Origin: Devosia geojensis | GTDB taxonomy: Bacteria; Pseudomonadota; Alphaproteobacteria; Rhizobiales; Devosiaceae | Assembly (NCBI RefSeq): GCF_000969415.1 | Contig: NZ_JZEX01000023.1 | Coordinates: 1 to 40,671, forward strand | Length of the DNA: 40,671 bases | Direction: 5' to 3' | Part shown: positions 1-7,608 of the stretch, piece by piece | How the letters are laid out: every line of letters starts with the position of its first letter | Numbering within the stretch: the first letter of the stretch is position 1 | The notes under the pieces: generated by a model | Seen by the model: only the letters and a program-made list of their open reading frames with translations | Databases searched by the model: none | What the model was told of the DNA's origin: nothing | Program-made: the position numbers and the translations under genes

Positions 1-9
1 CCACCCCAA

Positions 10-32
10 CCCCTCCCCTCAAGGGGGAGGGG
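10..32. repeat. Short C/G palindrome at left window edge
   Basis: CCCCTCCCC and GGGGAGGGG arms (10-18 and 24-32) flank a five-base loop. The same motif is present in opposite orientation at 40641-40663. It looks like the end of one of the dispersed palindromic repeats of this genome, cut by the window edge. No T-run follows, so I do not call it a terminator. Confidence 0.5.
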
Positions 33-116
33 CGCGCAGGAGCCGTAGCATCCCCCCGACTTGCGGCGTCCGCAACTCTCGCATACCAATCGGCCACCGC
101 CCCGATTGGACCTTCG

Positions 117-1349
117 ATGACCGCCCTGCCCCTCGATCCGGCCCGCATCCGCGCCGCCTTTCCCGCTTTTGCCGAGCCTTCGCTGAAAGGTCAGGCGTTC
201 TTCGAGAATGCGGGTGGCTCCTATACGGCGCTGCAGGTGCTGACGCGCCTCGAGGGGTTCTACCGCCGCACCAAGGTGCAGCCCTACGGCGTCTACCCGG
301 CCTCGATCGAGGCCGGCGAGGCGATGGACCTTGCCTATGAGCGGATCGCCGCGGCGCTCAACGTCACGCCCGACTGGATCCATTTCGGTCCCTCGACCTC
401 GGCCAACACCTATGTGCTGGGCAATGCCTTCGCCGGATGGCTGAAGCCGGGCGATGCCATCGTCGTCACCAACCAGGACCACGAGGCCAACACCGGCGCA
501 TGGCGGCGGCTGGCCGCGCGCGGCATCGAGGTGCGCGAGTGGCGGGTGGATGGCGAGAGCGGACGGCTCAACCTTGCCGGGCTCGATGCGCTGCTCGACG
601 GCAAGGTAAGGCTCGTCGCCGCGCCGCACTGCTCCAACATTGCCGGCGAGATCAATCCGGTGGCCGAGATCACCAGGCGCGCCCATGCCGTCGGCGCGGT
701 GACCGCGATCGACGGCGTCAGCTACGCCCCGCATGGCCTGCCGGACCTTATGGCGCTGGGAGCCGACATTTATTTCTTCTCGGCCTACAAGGTCTATGGA
801 CCGCATCAGGGCATCATGGCGATCCAACCGTCGCTGGCGGCGGAGCTGCCCAACCAGGGGCACTATTTCAACGACGACAAGCCGCGCTATCGCCTGACAC
901 CGGCGGGGCCGGACCATGCGCAGATCGCCGCCTGCGCCGGCGTTGCCGACTACCTGGAATTCGTCGCCGAGGTCGCGGGCGATGCGGTCACCGGGCAGAC
1001 GCCGTTCCGGCGGGCGCACGCGGCCATGCGGACGCAGGAGCAGGCGCTCGCCGAACCGCTGTTCGACTACCTGCGCAAGCGCAACGACATCCGCGTCATC
1101 GGCCCGCTCGATCCCTCGCTTCGCGCGCCGACCGTGGCGCTGGCGCTTAGTGAGCCGGGCGTCGAGGTTGCCGGCCGCCTCGCCGCCCATGGCATCATGG
1201 CGAGCGGCGGGCACTTCTACGCCTATCGCCTGCTCGAAGGCGTCGGCATCGATCCGGCCCATGGCGTGCTGCGGGTCTCGTTCACCCATTATACGAGCCC
1301 CGGCGAGATCGACCGGCTGATCGCGGCGCTCGACGCCGAGCTCGAATGA
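117..1349 (+). CDS. Cysteine desulfurase-like class V aminotransferase
   Basis: A 410-residue PLP enzyme of the class V aminotransferase fold, in the cysteine desulfurase-like group. The N-terminus has FFENAGGS, followed by FGPSTSANTYVLGNAF, the DHEANTGAW segment that carries the PLP-stacking histidine, and APHCSNIAGEINP. The PLP lysine is very likely K225 in SAYKVYGPH. Its length fits the family. The group resembles SufS/CsdA but usually lies outside the suf operon, and no suf gene is visible here, so a role in Fe-S assembly is not shown. Another Calpha-N or Calpha-S lyase activity on an amino acid is equally possible. The ATG at 117 has only a weak upstream GGA. The stop overlaps the start of the next gene as ATGA, so the two are probably co-translated. 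Confidence 0.85.
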   Translation: MTALPLDPARIRAAFPAFAEPSLKGQAFFENAGGSYTALQVLTRLEGFYRRTKVQPYGVYPASIEAGEAMDLAYERIAAALNVTPDWIHFGPSTSANTYVLGNAFAGWLKPGDAIVVTNQDHEANTGAWRRLAARGIEVREWRVDGESGRLNLAGLDALLDGKVRLVAAPHCSNIAGEINPVAEITRRAHAVGAVTAIDGVSYAPHGLPDLMALGADIYFFSAYKVYGPHQGIMAIQPSLAAELPNQGHYFNDDKPRYRLTPAGPDHAQIAACAGVADYLEFVAEVAGDAVTGQTPFRRAHAAMRTQEQALAEPLFDYLRKRNDIRVIGPLDPSLRAPTVALALSEPGVEVAGRLAAHGIMASGGHFYAYRLLEGVGIDPAHGVLRVSFTHYTSPGEIDRLIAALDAELE

Positions 1350-2266
1350 CCAGCGCAGTCCTGAGCCGCCCCGTCGCGACGCTCCTGCTGCTCATCACCA
1401 CCGCCATCTGGGGTTTCGCCTTCGTCGCGCAGAAGACCGCGATGGACGTGATGGGCCCGCTGACGTTCGGTGCGCTGCGGTACCTGCTCGGCGCCATCGT
1501 CATCGCGCCGCTGGCCCTCTGGGAGTACCGGCGCAGGAAAGCCGGGATCACCGGCAAGCAGTGGCTGCTGATAGCCATCCTCAGCCTGGCGTTCACCGCC
1601 GGCTCCATACTCCAGCAGGTGGGCCTCACGGTCACCACCGTCACCAATGCCGGATTCCTGACCGCGCTCTACGTGCTCTTCGTGCCGATGATCGCGGCCG
1701 TCGCGCTGAGGACGGTGCCGCACCCGGTGATCTGGCTCGGCGTGCCGATGGCGCTGACCGGGGTCTACCTGCTCAACGGCGGGCGGCTCGACACCTTCAA
1801 CAGCGGCGACCTTCTCGTCGTCGCCTGCGCGCTCTTCTGGGCGGTGCAGGTGTTCCTCCTCGGCATCGTGGCGAGGATGACGGGGCTGCCGGTCTTCGTC
1901 TCGGCCGTCAGCTTCCTCGTGTGCGGCGTGCTCTGTGCCGGGCTCGTGCCGATCTTCGAGACGCCCGATCTTTCGGGCATCGCGCTCGGGTGGGTCGAGA
2001 TCGCCTATGCAGGCATCCTGTCGACGGCGGTGGCGTTCAGCCTGCAGGCTATCGGCCAGCAGCACGTGCCGCCGGCCAACGCCGCCATCGTCCTGTCGAG
2101 CGAAAGCCTCTTTGCCGCATTGGGCGCCGCCCTGCTGCTCGGCGAGCGGCTGGTTCCGATCGGCTATCTCGGCGCCGCGCTGATCTTCGCAGCCATCGTC
2201 TTCGTGGAGGTGATCCCGCTGCTGTTTGCGCGGCAGCGGCCGGCAGCAGTCGCCGCCGAGCCTTGA
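1346..2266 (+). CDS. EamA/DMT-family transporter
   Basis: A 306-residue inner-membrane protein of the drug/metabolite transporter superfamily. It has two EamA repeats, about ten hydrophobic segments and the typical start of the first repeat, ITTAIWGFAFVAQKTA (about residues 18-33). The second repeat contains LSSESLFAALGAALLLGE (about 252-269), typical of the family. Substrates of such proteins (amino acids, nucleosides, metabolites) cannot be read from sequence. The start ATG overlaps the aminotransferase stop as ATGA, so the transporter may export or import a compound handled by that enzyme; this is inference from coupling alone. Confidence 0.88.
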   Translation: MTSAVLSRPVATLLLLITTAIWGFAFVAQKTAMDVMGPLTFGALRYLLGAIVIAPLALWEYRRRKAGITGKQWLLIAILSLAFTAGSILQQVGLTVTTVTNAGFLTALYVLFVPMIAAVALRTVPHPVIWLGVPMALTGVYLLNGGRLDTFNSGDLLVVACALFWAVQVFLLGIVARMTGLPVFVSAVSFLVCGVLCAGLVPIFETPDLSGIALGWVEIAYAGILSTAVAFSLQAIGQQHVPPANAAIVLSSESLFAALGAALLLGERLVPIGYLGAALIFAAIVFVEVIPLLFARQRPAAVAAEP

Positions 2267-2283
2267 TCGCCGGGTATGCCAAA

Positions 2284-2673
2284 TCAGTTGATGCGATAGA
2301 GCTGATAGGTGCGGCAGAAGATGAAGGCCACGCACCCTTCGAGCTGGATGTGGTTGTCGCTGAGCTGGGTGATGGTGCCGGTCGCCGTCTGGCCGAAGAT
2401 GCGCAGCGTCCCCTTCCACTGGTTCTCGCCGGCCGGCGGGGCGTGGTCGATGAGAAGCGTGTTGAGGTAGGGCCGGTTCTCCTCGTTGTCGGCGTGGCCG
2501 CCGAGCCAGACGAGCGTGCCGCAGAGCTGATTCCCGCTCTCGCCGCACATGGCGACCTCGTAGCGCGAGTCGCGCATCTCGATTTCCCAGGTGCCGACTG
2601 GCGAGGCGAAGCCCTGGGCCAGCGCGGGAGCGGCAGTCATGAAAGTGATCAAGAGAACAAGCAGCCGTTTCAT
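2284..2673 (-). CDS. Secreted DUF2147 protein
   Basis: A 129-residue protein with a clear signal peptide (MKRLLVLLITFMTAAPALAQ). The mature part has the DUF2147 pattern: a start around PVGTWEI, a Cys pair around MCGESGNQLCGTLVWL, a central GENQWKGTLRIFG segment, and an end with EGCVAFIFCRTYQLYRI. DUF2147 proteins are small periplasmic beta-barrel proteins of unknown role. I chose the ATG at 2673 because it starts the signal peptide directly and has GGAG eight bases upstream; the in-frame ATG two codons earlier is too close to that site. It converges on the EamA gene with an 18-base gap. Confidence 0.85.
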   Translation of the reverse strand: MKRLLVLLITFMTAAPALAQGFASPVGTWEIEMRDSRYEVAMCGESGNQLCGTLVWLGGHADNEENRPYLNTLLIDHAPPAGENQWKGTLRIFGQTATGTITQLSDNHIQLEGCVAFIFCRTYQLYRIN

Positions 2674-2785
2674 CAACATTTCTCCGGGGCCCGCCGCGAT
2701 TGAACTGACTATCTGCACTCCGAGGCAGTTTTATGGAACCCCTGTCATTGCCCCGTCATAGACATTGCCTAGCGTGATACCTGCT

Positions 2786-2944
2786 CCCGGCGTCCCCAAC
2801 ACCGGGAAGAACCGCTGCCCCGCGCCCCCGCTTGCGCCGCGCACCGGTTTCTCCAGAGGAACGGACAGGCCGCCAACCCCACCCGTTCCTGCCGACCCCG
2901 ATCGGTTCTGGCCGCCAGGCTCCAAGCCCAGGCGGTCTTTTTTT
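2786..2944 (+). ncRNA. Candidate structured RNA upstream of tdk
   Basis: This gene-free stretch can fold into four consecutive hairpins on the + strand. They are CCCGG/CCGGG (2786-2790 with 2802-2806), AACCG/CGGTT (2810-2814 with 2845-2849, with inner GCGC pairs), AGGAACGG/CCGTTCCT (2857-2864 with 2883-2890), and a terminal GC hairpin followed by seven T. The order of helices plus an intrinsic terminator is what a small RNA or a terminated leader would show. It lacks the conserved cores of SRP RNA, RNase P RNA or tmRNA that I could check by eye. High GC content makes chance helices common, so only the terminator is strong. Confidence 0.35.
2911..2944 (+). terminator. Intrinsic terminator upstream of tdk
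   Basis: CCGCC (2912-2916) pairs with GGCGG (2931-2935). Inside, GGCT (2918-2921) pairs with AGCC (2925-2928) around a CCA loop. TC and then seven T (2938-2944) follow directly. This is the best T-run terminator in the window. It lies 79 bases before the tdk start and about 240 bases from the divergent DUF2147 start, so it must end a transcript that begins in the intergenic region or acts as an attenuator for tdk. Confidence 0.7.
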
Positions 2945-3022
2945 GGGGATGCGCCAAGGGTGGGACTCGCGGGCCGGGCCCGGCCGGGCAATAAGAGGTC
3001 CCTCACGGATCGTCCGACGCCG

Positions 3023-3622
3023 ATGGCCAAGCTCTATTTCTCCTATGCCGCGATGAACGCGGGCAAATCCACACTGCTGCTGCAAGCGTCCTACAACTAC
3101 CGCGAGCGCGGGATGAGGACGCTGCTCTTCACCTCGCGCCACTATGCCGAGGACGGCGTCGGCGTCATCTCCTCGCGCCTCGGCATCAAGGCGGAAGCCG
3201 AGATCTACGATCCGGGCGACGACCTCTATCAGCGCGTGCACGACGCCATGCGCGAATCCAAGGTCGACTGCGTCTTCGTCGACGAGGCGCAGTTCCTCTC
3301 GCAGGCGCAGGTCTGGCAGCTCGCCCGCGTCACCGACCGGCTGAAGGTGCCGGTGATGTGCTTCGGGTTGCGCACGGACTTCCAGGGCAAGCTCTTTCCG
3401 GGCTCCTGCGAGCTCCTCGCCATCGCCGACGTGCTGCGCGAGATCCGCACCATCTGCTATTGCGGGGCAAAGGCCACCATGGTGGTGCGCCAGGACGAGC
3501 ACGGACGCGTGCTGACCGACGGCGACCAGGTGTCGATCGAGAAATCCGTCTATGTTTCGCTGTGCCGCAAGCACTGGGAAGAGGAAACCGGCCGCTGGCC
3601 GGTGAAAGGACCCCTGCCATGA
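3023..3622 (+). CDS. tdk: Thymidine kinase
   Basis: A 199-residue type II thymidine kinase, which phosphorylates thymidine to dTMP with ATP in the salvage pathway. The N-terminus MAKLYFSYAAMNAGKSTLLL carries the P-loop (MNAGKST), VDCVFVDEAQFL is the Walker B region with the catalytic Glu, and FGLRTDFQGKLFPGS is the nucleoside-binding segment. ICYCGAKATM and the C-terminal SLCRKHW hold Cys/His residues of the zinc-binding domain. The frame is open far upstream, but the ATG at 3023 gives exactly the family N-terminus. No Shine-Dalgarno site is evident there, so translation may depend on the leader. The stop overlaps the next start as ATGA. Confidence 0.95.
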   Translation: MAKLYFSYAAMNAGKSTLLLQASYNYRERGMRTLLFTSRHYAEDGVGVISSRLGIKAEAEIYDPGDDLYQRVHDAMRESKVDCVFVDEAQFLSQAQVWQLARVTDRLKVPVMCFGLRTDFQGKLFPGSCELLAIADVLREIRTICYCGAKATMVVRQDEHGRVLTDGDQVSIEKSVYVSLCRKHWEEETGRWPVKGPLP

Positions 3623-4005
3623 TCCAGGTACAGACCGAGCCGCATGGGGCTCTGACCATCCGCACGCTCGCCATGCCCGCCGACACCAACCCGGCCGGCG
3701 ATATCTTCGGGGGCTGGGTGATGAGCCAGATGGACATCGCCGGCGCCATCGCCGCCGTCGAGAACGTGGGCGGGCGCGTGGTGACCGTCGCCGTAGAGGC
3801 GATGACCTTCATCGCGCCGGTCAAGGTCGGGGACGTGCTCTGCGTCTACACCACCATCGAGCGCATCGGCACGACCTCGATCACCGTCGCCATCGAGGCC
3901 TGGGCCCGGCGCAACCGCGTCGCCGACCGGGTCAAGGTGACCGAGGGCCGCTTCGTCTACGTGGCGCTCGGCGAAGACGGCGGCAAGAGGATGATCGCGC
4001 GATAG
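3619..4005 (+). CDS. Acyl-CoA thioesterase, YciA-type hotdog
   Basis: A 128-residue single hotdog domain of the cytoplasmic acyl-CoA thioesterase family (YciA/BACH group), which hydrolyses acyl-CoA to free acid and CoA. The motif PADTNPAGDIFGGWVMSQMD (about residues 19-38) contains the family Asn and the catalytic Asp, and VAVEAMTFIAPVKVGDVL matches the second conserved strand and turn. Its length is typical of a one-domain member that forms a homohexamer. AAAGGA lies eight bases upstream of the ATG. The ATGA overlap with tdk indicates one transcript, although the two functions are not obviously linked. Confidence 0.9.
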   Translation: MIQVQTEPHGALTIRTLAMPADTNPAGDIFGGWVMSQMDIAGAIAAVENVGGRVVTVAVEAMTFIAPVKVGDVLCVYTTIERIGTTSITVAIEAWARRNRVADRVKVTEGRFVYVALGEDGGKRMIAR

Positions 4006-4052
4006 AGCCTTCATTCAGCCTGCGTTCATTGAACCAAGTGTTTCATGTCCCT

Positions 4053-4076
4053 GCCGGCCGCAATGACGCGGCCGGC
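4053..4076. repeat. Perfect 9-bp hairpin after the thioesterase gene
   Basis: GCCGGCCGC and GCGGCCGGC flank the loop AATGAC. The hairpin lies 48 bases after the thioesterase stop. It could stop transcription or stabilise the 3' end of the tdk transcript, but no T-run follows. The remaining bases of the 339-base gap before 4345 hold a promoter candidate (below) and nothing else I can identify. Confidence 0.4.
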
Positions 4077-4188
4077 GGAACGGCAATAGATGCCGCAGCG
4101 GGCGGTTTTCCAATAAACCTGCCCACCGGCATAGGCGCGATGGTAACCGTACAAGTTTTGGTGGATGGAACTATTTGGCGCAACGAAA

Positions 4189-4194
4189 TATAAT
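4189..4194 (+). promoter_or_regulatory. Perfect TATAAT -10 box upstream of the SH3 protein
   Basis: TATAAT sits in an AT-rich island (about 4140-4202) within otherwise GC-rich DNA, 150 bases before the secreted protein at 4345. No good -35 box lies 16-18 bases upstream, so this may be an activator-dependent promoter. The island itself supports a real promoter region. Confidence 0.35.
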
Positions 4195-4344
4195 CGAAAT
4201 CAAGGAGCATTCGGCAGTCGTCGCGCCCGGGAACTTTCCGTCACCGGGAGCCGTTGCTGAAACCGGAAGCATTCGCCACGCCCGCGCAGACAAGAGCGGG
4301 ATCGGCACCAAAAAGAGGCGCGCAGCCTCGACAAGGAGCGTCCA

Positions 4345-5010
4345 ATGAACCGCCAGACACGCAAATTCCTGCTGAACATCGCCACCGGCATCGCCGTCGC
4401 GGCCGCGGCTGCCGTCATGTTCCTGCCCGCCGCCCAGGCGGCGCCGGGCTACGCCACCACCAACGTCAACGTGCGCTCGGGCCCCGGCACCGGCTATCCG
4501 GTCGTCGCCACCCTCGCGCGCGGCCAGGAGGTCGACGTGCAGCGCTGCCAGAGCGGCTGGTGCTATGTCATCCAGTCCGGCCGCAACGGCTGGGTGTCCT
4601 CGAGCTATCTGGCGGCCGACCGCGGCGGTTCGGGCGGCGGCTTCAGCCTCGACTTCAATATCGGCGGTCCCGGCGGCCCGAACGTTTCCATCGGCATCGG
4701 CCAGCCGCGCCCGCCGATCATCGTCGACCCCCGTCCGCCCCGCCCGCCGGTGGTGCGCCCGCCGGTGATCTACGAAGCGTGCTTCTATGAGCGCTCGCGC
4801 TTCCGCGGCGAGAGCTTCTGCCTCGAGCCCGGCGACAGCTACCGCCTGCCGCGCTGGTCGGAAGGCATCGGCTCCATCGAGAATCGCGGCGAATTCACCA
4901 TCGACGTGTGCACCAGCGGCGGCTTCCGCGATTGCCGCACCTACACCACCAGCGCCTCCTCGCTCGGCGAGTTCGGCAATTACGTGGAATCGGTGCGCGT
5001 GCGCCGCTGA
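4345..5010 (+). CDS. Secreted SH3 + beta/gamma-crystallin-like protein
   Basis: A 221-residue exported protein. Residues 1-33 form a signal peptide ending near AAQAAP. A bacterial SH3 domain follows (about 34-90) with the typical NVNVRSGPGTGYPVV and GWVSSSYL segments. A Gly-rich, then Pro-rich linker (about 95-140, with RPPIIVDPRPPRPPVV) leads to a C-terminal domain with CFYERSRFRGESFCLEPGD, GIGSIENRG and GNYVESVRV. These are the repeats of a beta/gamma-crystallin (or related peptidase-inhibitor I36) fold. Bacterial SH3 domains often bind peptidoglycan, and the crystallin-like part may bind calcium or a protease. The periplasmic location is well supported, the role is not. AAGGAG lies seven to eight bases before the ATG. 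Confidence 0.82.
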   Translation: MNRQTRKFLLNIATGIAVAAAAAVMFLPAAQAAPGYATTNVNVRSGPGTGYPVVATLARGQEVDVQRCQSGWCYVIQSGRNGWVSSSYLAADRGGSGGGFSLDFNIGGPGGPNVSIGIGQPRPPIIVDPRPPRPPVVRPPVIYEACFYERSRFRGESFCLEPGDSYRLPRWSEGIGSIENRGEFTIDVCTSGGFRDCRTYTTSASSLGEFGNYVESVRVRR

Positions 5011-5033
5011 CCCCGGCACGCCGGATCGGACAA

Positions 5034-5064
5034 GAGGCGGCGCCCGAAGGGGCGGCGCCTCTTT
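5034..5064. terminator. Terminator between convergent genes
   Basis: GAGGCG-g-CGCCC (5034-5045) pairs with GGGCG-g-CGCCTC (ending at 5061), with one G/G mismatch and a short GAA-containing loop; TTT follows. It lies between the stops of the SH3 protein (+) and the dehydrogenase (-), so it probably serves both directions. The T-run is short. Confidence 0.6.
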
Positions 5065-5069
5065 CGCAT

Positions 5070-5852
5070 TCAGTCGTCGAAATGCGGCCACTCGGCAAAG
5101 ACGCCGCCCCGCCGCTGGTTGCGCGGATCGGCCGGATCGAGCGGATCGGCGGCATACGGCAGACCGAGCTCGGATGAGGAGTGCCGCGGCCGCCAGCCGA
5201 GGCCGGGATCGGGCTCGTTGACGAACCACGCATCCGCGTTGTCCGAGATGCCGAAGACGGTGCGATAACCGAGATCGGGCATGTCGAGCCCGCGCGAAAC
5301 GAGCCGGGCGAGATCGTCGCGGCTGCACCAGAGCCGGCACTCGCGCGCCGTACCCGGCGTGCCGGCGGTGCAGATACGGATCGCGAGGCACTCGACGCCG
5401 AACTTGTCGAAGTAGAGCCGCCCCAGCGCCTCCCCGAAGACCTTGGAGACGCCGTAGAGCGAGTCCGGCCGCACCGGCGCACCGAGGCCAAGGGGCTCGT
5501 CGACCACCGGATGCATGCCGAGCACATGGTAGGAGGACGCATAGACGACGCGTCCGACCCCGGCCTTGCGCGCCGCCTCGAAGACATTGTAGGCGCCCAT
5601 GATGTTGGCCTCGAGGATCGTCTGCCAGCCGGCTTCCTTGGCCATGCCGCCGAAGTGGACGACCGCCGCAATGTCCTGCGCCATCAGCCGGTCGACCGCC
5701 GCCCGGTCGGCGAGGTCGGCGATCTCGACGGGCTCGCCCGCCTCGGGCTGGCGGATATCGGTGGCGAGCACCGGACGCCCCTCCCGCGCGAACCAGGCGC
5801 GCAGATGCGAGCCGAGCTGGCCGGCGGCGCCGGTGAGCAGGATCTGGGCCAT
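5070..5852 (-). CDS. NAD-dependent uronate dehydrogenase-like protein
   Basis: A 260-residue short-chain (extended-type) dehydrogenase with a Rossmann fold. The NAD-binding LLTGAAGQLGSH is at the N-terminus, VYASSYHVLG supplies the catalytic Ser, and the active-site YGVSK (Tyr-Lys) continues as YGVSKVFGEALGRLYFDKFG. That stretch, the later FGISDNADAWF and GLGWRP, and the overall length match bacterial uronate dehydrogenases, which oxidise galacturonate or glucuronate to the aldarolactone. I leave the symbol blank because close NAD-dependent epimerases share much of this. The ATG at 5852 has a GGTGA element upstream; a GTG three codons earlier is possible. The gene is divergent from a lactonase-family gene, which fits the next step of such a pathway. 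Confidence 0.75.
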   Translation of the reverse strand: MAQILLTGAAGQLGSHLRAWFAREGRPVLATDIRQPEAGEPVEIADLADRAAVDRLMAQDIAAVVHFGGMAKEAGWQTILEANIMGAYNVFEAARKAGVGRVVYASSYHVLGMHPVVDEPLGLGAPVRPDSLYGVSKVFGEALGRLYFDKFGVECLAIRICTAGTPGTARECRLWCSRDDLARLVSRGLDMPDLGYRTVFGISDNADAWFVNEPDPGLGWRPRHSSSELGLPYAADPLDPADPRNQRRGGVFAEWPHFDD

Positions 5853-5935
5853 GAAAATCACCGCGAAAGGCTATCGGACAGAGGGCGAAACGTGCACGAA
5901 ATGTCAGCGATTCGACGCGAAACGCGAGGCATTTG

Positions 5936-6814
5936 ATGATCGAGATCGCAACCCTCATCGCCGAGCGCTTTGCGGTGGGCGAGAGCCCCGTCTGGGACAG
6001 TAAAACGCAGCGGCTGCTGTGGACCGACATTCCAGCAGGCACGATCCATGCGCTCGATATCGCGAGCGGCGAGCGGACCCGCTGGAGCTTTAGCGGACCG
6101 GTGGGATCGTTCGGGCTCTGCCGGTCGGGACGGCTGGTGGTGGCCCTGACCGACGAGGTGGTGCTCTTCGATCCGGCGAGCGGCAAACGCGAGACGCTGG
6201 CGCGGATCGCGCACGAAAAGCCCGGCATGCGGCTCAACGACGGCAAGGTCGGGCCGGATGGAGCGTTCTGGGTCGGCGGCATGGATGCCAGCAATACCGG
6301 GAGCCCGGAGGCGAAGCTCTATCGTTTCGGGCCGGACGGGACGGTGCGGGTGATCGCCGAGGGGCTGGCGACCTCGAACGGGTTAGCCTGGGATGCGGCG
6401 GGCGCGCGCATGTACCACTCGGACTCGCGCGGCGACATGTGGATCGATGTCTGGGACTTCGACCCGCAAGCCGGCGTCGCGCAGAACCGGCGCAGATTCA
6501 TCGCCGACAGCGAGGCGCTGGGACGGGCCGACGGCGGAGCGTGCGACCTGGACGGGACGTACTGGTCGGCCGGCCCTTCGATGAGCCGGATGAACCGGTT
6601 TTCTCCGGACGGAGAGCTGCTGGGCTTCATCAACCTGCCGGTGCTGCGCCCGACCATGCCGTGCTTCGGCGGGCCGGACATGCGTACGGTTTACGTGACG
6701 AGCCTCAGCTCCGGCATCGAGCCGGAGGTGCTGGAACGCTATCCGCTCTGCGGCGGCATCGTCTCCTTCCGCGCACCCGTGGCGGGAGTGCCGGTCGCAC
6801 GGTTCCATGACTGA
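5936..6814 (+). CDS. SMP-30/gluconolactonase-family protein
   Basis: A 292-residue six-bladed beta-propeller of the SMP-30/gluconolactonase/regucalcin family. GESPVWDSKTQRLLWTDIPA (about 15-34) holds the metal-binding Glu. MRLNDGKVGPDGAFWVGGMD (about 98-117) holds the conserved Asn-Asp and the GxFWVGxMD signature, and SNGLAWD with YHSDSRGDMWIDVWDFD supplies the remaining metal ligands. Such enzymes open sugar lactones. The ATG at 5936 has GAGG seven bases upstream; the preceding TTG is less likely. Next to a uronate dehydrogenase-like gene, an aldarolactone is a reasonable substrate, but that is inference. Confidence 0.85.
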   Translation: MIEIATLIAERFAVGESPVWDSKTQRLLWTDIPAGTIHALDIASGERTRWSFSGPVGSFGLCRSGRLVVALTDEVVLFDPASGKRETLARIAHEKPGMRLNDGKVGPDGAFWVGGMDASNTGSPEAKLYRFGPDGTVRVIAEGLATSNGLAWDAAGARMYHSDSRGDMWIDVWDFDPQAGVAQNRRRFIADSEALGRADGGACDLDGTYWSAGPSMSRMNRFSPDGELLGFINLPVLRPTMPCFGGPDMRTVYVTSLSSGIEPEVLERYPLCGGIVSFRAPVAGVPVARFHD

Positions 6815-6880
6815 TACCGCCTTGCGGGGCGGGCGGGCGTGATTATGGTCGGGCGGAACTTCAAAGACCAGAGGTGCCGC

Positions 6881-7585
6881 ATGACCGATCTTTCCGTCTT
6901 CCCCATCACCAAGCGCTGGCCTGCCGAGCATCCGGACCTTCTGCAGCTCTATTCGGCGCCGACGCCGAACGGGGTGAAGGTCTCGATCATGCTGGAGGAG
7001 ATCGGCCTCCCTTACGAGGCGCACCGGATCGACATCGGCGCCGACGAGACATGGACACCGGAGTTCCTCTCGCTCAACCCCAACGGCAAGATCCCGGCGA
7101 TCATCGATCCGGAGGGACCCGGCGGCAAGCCGCTGCCGCTCTTCGAGTCGGGCGCGATCCTCCTCTATCTCGCCGAGAAGACCGGCAAGCTCCTGCCCAC
7201 CGACCCCGCGCGGCGCTACGAAACCATCCAGTGGGTGTTCTTCCAGATGGCAGCGATCGGCCCGATGTTCGGGCAGCTCGGCTTCTTTCATAAGTTCAAG
7301 GGCCGCGAGATCGAGGACAAGCGACCGTTCGAGCGCTACCGGGCGGAATCGCAGCGCCTGCTCGGCGTCATCGAGACGCGGCTCGAGGGGCGCGAGTGGA
7401 TCATGGGCGACGAGTTCACCATCGCCGACATCTCGATGATCGGCTGGGTGCGCAACCTCATCGGGTTCTACGAGGCGCGCGAGATCGTCGGGTTCGACGA
7501 GCTGAAGAACGTGCCCGGCTGGCTGGCGCGGGCGCTGGTGCGACCGGCGGTGCAGCGGGGGCTGGATATTCCGGCGAAGGAGTAG
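6881..7585 (+). CDS. Glutathione S-transferase, Ure2p/YfcG-like
   Basis: A 234-residue cytoplasmic GST. The thioredoxin-like N-terminal domain (about 20-105) has LYSAPTPNGVKVSIMLEE, LNPNGKIPAI with the cis-Pro, and LFESGAILLYLAEKTG with the glutathione-contacting Glu-Ser. The helical C-terminal domain includes GDEFTIADISMIGWV, which matches the N-capping box of the fold. The TPNG active site in place of Tyr or Cys resembles the YfcG/YghU group, which acts as disulfide-bond reductase or glutathione peroxidase rather than as a conjugating enzyme. The ATG at 6881 has AGAGGTG seven to eight bases upstream. It converges with ubiK. Confidence 0.88.
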   Translation: MTDLSVFPITKRWPAEHPDLLQLYSAPTPNGVKVSIMLEEIGLPYEAHRIDIGADETWTPEFLSLNPNGKIPAIIDPEGPGGKPLPLFESGAILLYLAEKTGKLLPTDPARRYETIQWVFFQMAAIGPMFGQLGFFHKFKGREIEDKRPFERYRAESQRLLGVIETRLEGREWIMGDEFTIADISMIGWVRNLIGFYEAREIVGFDELKNVPGWLARALVRPAVQRGLDIPAKE

Positions 7586-7608
7586 CCCGCGAGGCGCACC
7601 GAGCCGGC

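Noticed and set aside
2786..2944. Identification of the tdk upstream RNA as SRP RNA, RNase P RNA or tmRNA
   Set aside because: The conserved core strings of these RNAs, such as GGAAGGAAGCAG or GAGGAAAGTCC, are absent on both strands.
4171..6294. Minus-strand open frame of about 707 codons
   Set aside because: Antisense to the SH3 protein and part of SMP-30, and out of frame with the dehydrogenase. No motif, signal or start site.
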